Below are positions 60,169 through 64,000 of a DNA stretch of 64,000 nucleotides, piece after piece. The notes beneath the pieces were generated by a model. The model did no database searches. It was not told the origin of the DNA and was given only the letters and a program-made list of their open reading frames with translations. This stretch comes from JABHIE01 sp964584805 (GTDB lineage Bacteria > Planctomycetota > UBA1135). The position numbers and the translations under genes were made by a program. The DNA is taken from positions 18,555 through 82,554 of the forward strand of contig CAZPAY010000009.1 of assembly GCA_964584805.1 (NCBI GenBank). Reading direction: 5' to 3'. The stretch's first letter is position 1; every line of letters begins with the position of its first letter.

Positions 60169-62202
60169 ATGCGCGCTCGATTGCTGTTCGCCGGTTTCTT
60201 CTTACTCATCTCCATCCCCGTCTTGCTGATGCCAGCTGACCCAGGGGCTCTTGAGGGTTTAGCCGCGCGGCATTTATTTCAAAAAATGACTTCACAAGAG
60301 TCGTTGATTCTGCCGAGCAATGCAAAAGAAATACGGCTGATGCTCCCTCGTGAGACGCAGGCCTCGGACGCATACGAAGACGCGCTGCGCAGTGGCCTTC
60401 GCTTGCCCGCGAGCCACCCCATTTTGCGCGAATCGGGCGGCACCTTGGTGATTCTCTTGCCTGGTGGGCCAAGTGGCGGGAAAGTTTTCACGCGACACAT
60501 CGCAGCCGACCATGATGAAAAAGCACTTTATATTCGTGATGAATTCGGCACGACGCTTGGAACCGCCCGATTGGCATCGCGCACTTCACTGTTGCCTGCC
60601 CTCTTGGCGATTATGCTCGCATTCCTCCTGCGGTCGACGCTCATTTCACTGACCATCGGTGTCATTGCCGGCACTTATCTTGTCGTGCAATCCAGTGCGC
60701 ACACCGCCGTGGGCTATGTCTTCGGCCACATCCTTGGCGACAAAATTTTTGGCGACGCGTTTCATCTTTACATCCTCGGCTTCGTTTTTATCTTGTCTTC
60801 GATGGTCGCGCTCATTACGCGCATGGGCGGCATTGAAGGAATGGTTCTCTCCATGACCGGGATGGCCCGCAACTCGCGCTCGGTGCAGGCCGTGGCTTAT
60901 GCACTCGGGCTCGGGATTTTCTTCGATGATTACGCCAATACGATTGTCGTCGGCAATTCTTGTCGCCCGCTTTTCGACCGCCTCAAAGTAAGTCGCGCCA
61001 AGCTGGCCTATATCGTCGATTCAACCGCCGCGCCCATTGCTGGGGTCGCAGTCTTATCGACTTGGGTCGCCTATCAAATCAGCACTTTCGCGCCGCAGTT
61101 GCCGACGATTGGGCTCGATGAAAGCCAGGGGTATTCGATTTTTCTCGAGACGATTCCCTATCGTTTTTACTGCCTACTCGCCATCGTTATGGTCGGGCTC
61201 GTCATCTGGACGCGCCGCGATTTTGGCCCCATGCTTGAGGCCGAGCAACAAGCCGCCTTGGCTAAACGCGACCACTCCAACGAAACGCCACTCGACCAAT
61301 CCGCCATCACCCAAACAACGGTCACTATGGCCGAATGGGTCACGCCGCGCAGTTTCAACGGCTGGATCCCCCTCGCCACTATGATTGGCATGACTGCTTT
61401 CTTGCTGTTTTATTCGGGCGCACAAGCCATGAGTACCACGGATTTAGCCGCAGCCGAGGCGGAAGGCACTATCGCTTATCTACGCGAATTGCTCGCGCAC
61501 GCAGACTCGTCCGAATCGATTTTCTTTGGCTCGCTCACCTCGCTTTTATTGGCTTTATTCATGTCGATGGGCCAGCGACTGATTCCAGCAAAAGATGCGC
61601 TTCTAACCACAACCCGCGGGATGGGCACCTTGCTTAAAGACGGGGTGCTCGTGCTTGTCTTGGCCTGGAGTATTGGCGAAGTTTGCCACACTTTAGGCAC
61701 GGCCGATTGGCTGGTTGCGTCTCTGCAGAACGCAATGGCGCCGCAGTGGCTTCCTTTGGCACTATTCGCGACGAGTTGCTTTGTGGCTTTCGCCACCGGT
61801 TCTAGCTGGACGACTATGGCGATTATGCAACCCAATGTGGTCTTACTTGCCCACCGCTTGGGTTCGCAGTTGCCGGCGGATTCACCTATCGATACGCATT
61901 TACTGTTAATTCTGTCGATTGGCGCAGTCCTTGAAGGCTCTATTTTCGGAGACCACTGCTCACCGATTAGCGACACAACCGTTTTGAGCTCAACGGCTTC
62001 GGCCTGCAAGCATATTGTTCATGTGCGCACGCAAGCCCCGTATGCATTGCTCGTAGTGGGCGTCGCACTGCTCGTCGGTTATTTGCCGACCGTTTTACTC
62101 GGGCCTAACCCAGCGATTTCACTCGGCATTGGTGCCGTGCTGCTCTTTGCGGTGCTGCGTTTGATGGGCAAAACGACCTATCAATTAGCGACCGACGATT
62201 AA
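60169..62202 (+). CDS. NhaC-family Na+/H+ antiporter with extracytoplasmic N domain
   Basis: 677 residues, longer than usual NhaC (about 450-500). A signal-anchor helix (5-21) is followed by about 115 soluble residues (23-138) and then ten or more membrane helices. Family motifs are GIFFDDYANTIVVGNSCRPL, DSTAAPIAGVAVLSTW, ATGSSWTTMAIM and FGDHCSPISDTTVLSS. It exchanges Na+ (or an organic acid such as malate or lactate) for protons. The soluble N domain is unusual and may be an outside sensor or assembly part. Confidence 0.88.
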   Translation: MRARLLFAGFFLLISIPVLLMPADPGALEGLAARHLFQKMTSQESLILPSNAKEIRLMLPRETQASDAYEDALRSGLRLPASHPILRESGGTLVILLPGGPSGGKVFTRHIAADHDEKALYIRDEFGTTLGTARLASRTSLLPALLAIMLAFLLRSTLISLTIGVIAGTYLVVQSSAHTAVGYVFGHILGDKIFGDAFHLYILGFVFILSSMVALITRMGGIEGMVLSMTGMARNSRSVQAVAYALGLGIFFDDYANTIVVGNSCRPLFDRLKVSRAKLAYIVDSTAAPIAGVAVLSTWVAYQISTFAPQLPTIGLDESQGYSIFLETIPYRFYCLLAIVMVGLVIWTRRDFGPMLEAEQQAALAKRDHSNETPLDQSAITQTTVTMAEWVTPRSFNGWIPLATMIGMTAFLLFYSGAQAMSTTDLAAAEAEGTIAYLRELLAHADSSESIFFGSLTSLLLALFMSMGQRLIPAKDALLTTTRGMGTLLKDGVLVLVLAWSIGEVCHTLGTADWLVASLQNAMAPQWLPLALFATSCFVAFATGSSWTTMAIMQPNVVLLAHRLGSQLPADSPIDTHLLLILSIGAVLEGSIFGDHCSPISDTTVLSSTASACKHIVHVRTQAPYALLVVGVALLVGYLPTVLLGPNPAISLGIGAVLLFAVLRLMGKTTYQLATDD

Positions 62203-62239
62203 CGCCCAACGGGGTGCAACGGGGCCTCAGGCTGCGTGA

Positions 62240-63403
62240 TTAGCGCCCGCGACTCATCAATGCCATTGCCGCGGCAAACAACAACATCCCTGCCAGCAAT
62301 AAATCTCGGGCGGCCGACGGCCAGGCCGAGGCATCCGGCCAAATGTTTTCAGGCCAATCCATGCGATCACTCACCGGCCACCAGGCATACGGCACGCGAT
62401 GGCCATCGGGTGTGGTCGCCAGCCAAGCGCGCACTTTTTCTGCGACTCGCGATGCAGCGTCGAGCGCGGGCATTTGTTCAAAGGGGTCGCCATCAAAAAC
62501 AATTTCAGCCTCTCGATAATCGAACGACTGCTTTGGCGCATGCTCCAAACTCGTGCGTAGGGTCACAATCGGCGTTTCAACCGTAGTAATGCCACCGAAG
62601 CTATTGGCGCGTGACCCGGGCAAAGTCGCCTGCAAAGTGTCGCTCCAAAAGCCTTCGGGGTCAGGTGGCAACAAAAATAAGGGCAAAGGGATGTGATAAG
62701 TTGACCACGCGCCGCCCCAGTTGTTCCCAAACGCGTCGAGAATCTCAAAATGCAAACCCCTGCCCGCAATTTCAGTTTGGGGTGGATGCGGCAAATACAC
62801 GACACCCTGATGCTTGCCCGCGAGAAGAGCGCCCGGCGCATCTCGATCGGGCAAATCAACCGAGTCACCCAAAAGCGAAACCGAAAGTGCGCTGGTCGGC
62901 TGGCCAACCACAGCATAGTGAATCGCCCAGCGCCCCCCACTTGCAGGGCGCACGCTCAAGATTGCAGCACGCGGGCCGTAATCATTGGCCCAACCCTCTC
63001 GTGCAATCCATTTGACGCGCCTAGGCAGAGCCGTAGGTTCAGGTTGATCGGTGTAGAGACGCACTTCGCGCCCCGCACCAAGATCATAAATTTGGCGCAT
63101 CAAATCCAATGAGCTTTGCCCCGTAGGCAGGCTATCAATGATGACCAAACTACCCGTAATCGGAAAACGCGGACCAGCCAAAGCAAGACTGACACAAATC
63201 AAAGCGCACCCACCCACCCATGCGGAAATCGGCCAGCGACGGCGTGCCTTACCCTGTTTGGCAGCCAAATGACAAAAGGGCGCAACCGAGCCAACCACCC
63301 AATCTCTGGGGCGAGTGGAGCGTGCCGTCCAGAGGAACCAAGGGATGAGCCCCAGTAGCGCGAGAGCCGAAAGCGGGGAATCAAACCACATGGATTCCCT
63401 CAA
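62240..63403 (-). CDS. BatA-N-domain-like membrane protein
   Basis: 387 residues. An N-terminal hydrophobic segment (SALALLGLIPWFLWTARSTR) is typical of the aerotolerance-regulator BatA N-terminal domain. A second helix (WVGGCALICVSLALAG), a periplasmic domain with a von Willebrand A-like beginning (GSLVIIDSLPTGQSSLDLMR), and a C-terminal membrane helix (LLLAGMLLFAAAMALMSRG) follow. The metal-binding DxSxS is absent. Its start overlaps the DUF58 gene stop by about 23 nt, as in MoxR-DUF58-BatA loci. Confidence 0.7.
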   Translation of the reverse strand: MRESMWFDSPLSALALLGLIPWFLWTARSTRPRDWVVGSVAPFCHLAAKQGKARRRWPISAWVGGCALICVSLALAGPRFPITGSLVIIDSLPTGQSSLDLMRQIYDLGAGREVRLYTDQPEPTALPRRVKWIAREGWANDYGPRAAILSVRPASGGRWAIHYAVVGQPTSALSVSLLGDSVDLPDRDAPGALLAGKHQGVVYLPHPPQTEIAGRGLHFEILDAFGNNWGGAWSTYHIPLPLFLLPPDPEGFWSDTLQATLPGSRANSFGGITTVETPIVTLRTSLEHAPKQSFDYREAEIVFDGDPFEQMPALDAASRVAEKVRAWLATTPDGHRVPYAWWPVSDRMDWPENIWPDASAWPSAARDLLLAGMLLFAAAMALMSRGR

Positions 63404-64000
63404 GCAAATGCATTAAAACCTCGAAATAGCTCTCATTTTCAGGCAAATCCAGCACGGTGAAATCCACACCCATTTCGACCGCACGCGCACTCTGCTGAGC
63501 AAGATGCGCATCAAACGCCTTGTCGTAATCGACACGCTGTGTGGTCAAATCTATGGTCAAGGCCTCGCCCGTCTCTGCATCGCGCATTTCCAAAAAATCA
63601 CTCGGCGGATGAGTTTCTTCCGCCAAGCGCAGTGCCGCAAAATGGGTGGGCCGCGGACGACTGGCGAGTGAGTGCAAAACTCCCCACCAAGCGTCACCGA
63701 CCCAAGGGTCGCCAAGTGCCAACACGCGGACATTTCGGCGTGTCGATGCTTGCTGAGCCAGAGTTTCGAAGTTGCCCTTTGGAACAGACAACGCGCATAA
63801 AAAGCTCTGCAATGTCGCACGACCCTGTTGGCCTTCGAAATGTTCTCCCATGATTTGCACACTTGACCCTGCATCGAGGGCGAGCCAGGCAGCGGCAAGC
63901 GCCAGCCGGCGTTGGGCACGATCACGGCACAACCCCTGCGGGGTCATACTTGCCGAACGATCGAGCAAAATCAGCAAATGCCCGCCACGCTCCTCTTCAC
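63381..64000 (-). CDS. DUF58 / von Willebrand A-like protein (C-terminal part, cut by window edge)
   Basis: The reverse strand is open from base 64000; visible residues read EERGGHLLILLDRSASMTPQ. This is the DUF58 pattern with the metal-binding DxSxS of a vWA domain, followed by RRLALAAAWLALDAGSSVQI. DUF58 proteins normally sit in operons with MoxR ATPases and BatA-type proteins, thought to act in chaperone or envelope processes. A MoxR gene probably lies beyond the window, upstream on the minus strand. The start codon is outside the window. Confidence 0.85.
   Translation of the reverse strand, partial: EEERGGHLLILLDRSASMTPQGLCRDRAQRRLALAAAWLALDAGSSVQIMGEHFEGQQGRATLQSFLCALSVPKGNFETLAQQASTRRNVRVLALGDPWVGDAWWGVLHSLASRPRPTHFAALRLAEETHPPSDFLEMRDAETGEALTIDLTTQRVDYDKAFDAHLAQQSARAVEMGVDFTVLDLPENESYFEVLMHLLEGIHVV

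Noticed and set aside
1..64000. Mobile elements, phage genes, CRISPR arrays, riboswitches
   Set aside because: I looked for transposase or integrase motifs, terminal and direct repeats, regularly spaced repeats and long structured leaders, and saw none.

Overview
The window is a gene-dense bacterial chromosome segment with almost no non-coding DNA. I see no insertion sequence, phage gene, CRISPR array or rRNA operon. Lipid A and heptose genes (lpxH-like, gmhB) point to a Gram-negative envelope. The mix of FG-GAP, CotH/lamin-tail and other secreted proteins sharing a C-terminal beta-rich domain, a DUF5658 protein, a fused PurSL, a sigma-54 network and ECF signalling fits Planctomycetota best, perhaps the Saltatorellus/Engelhardtia-like branch. 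The taxon is inferred from gene style, not proven.

Layout. 1-3371 (minus): rpsA (cut by the window edge), cmk, an LpxH-like hydrolase and a sigma-54 response regulator, divergent from rpoN (3420) and efp. 5.4-9.9 kb: LOG-family protein, gmhB, a pseudo-histidine-kinase, a DUF5658 membrane protein and a WbaP-like sugar phosphotransferase. 9.97-23.97 kb (minus): one unbroken run atpZ-(AtpI-like)-atpBEFHAGDC-aspS-infC-rpmI-rplT-pheS-pheT, in which infC starts with AUU. 24-29 kb: ndk with a strong terminator, a TPR lipoprotein, and an ECF sigma / zinc-finger anti-sigma / HtrA-like pseudoprotease set downstream of accA. 29-35 kb: purSL-purQ, a small lipoprotein, fur and purD. 35-40 kb: a soluble PAS histidine kinase convergent with a second sigma-54 activator, and pepN. 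40-44.4 kb: two large secreted proteins among tRNA-Arg, tRNA-His and tRNA-Leu. 44.4-53.1 kb: a molybdenum-hydroxylase locus (ThiF/MoeB, cysteine desulfurase-like, MocA-like, and FAD, Mo and 2Fe-2S subunits), interrupted by a sulfatase-fold membrane protein. 53-64 kb: helical and beta-rich secreted proteins flanking a sigma-70 gene with a near-consensus sigma-54 promoter, then asnS, an NhaC-like antiporter, and BatA-like and DUF58 proteins.

How the parts fit. Most of the window is housekeeping: translation, ATP synthase, purine and fatty-acid synthesis. Regulation is the unusual layer: rpoN, two sigma-54 activators, one PAS kinase, a sigma-70 gene apparently under sigma-54 control, and an ECF/anti-sigma/pseudo-HtrA module. 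A recurring promoter layout places a TANNNT -10 hexamer exactly 6 nt before the start codon, which predicts leaderless mRNAs for many monocistronic genes. The molybdenum enzyme most resembles 4-hydroxybenzoyl-CoA reductase, because its FAD subunit carries a four-cysteine insertion spaced like the extra [4Fe-4S] site of HcrB.
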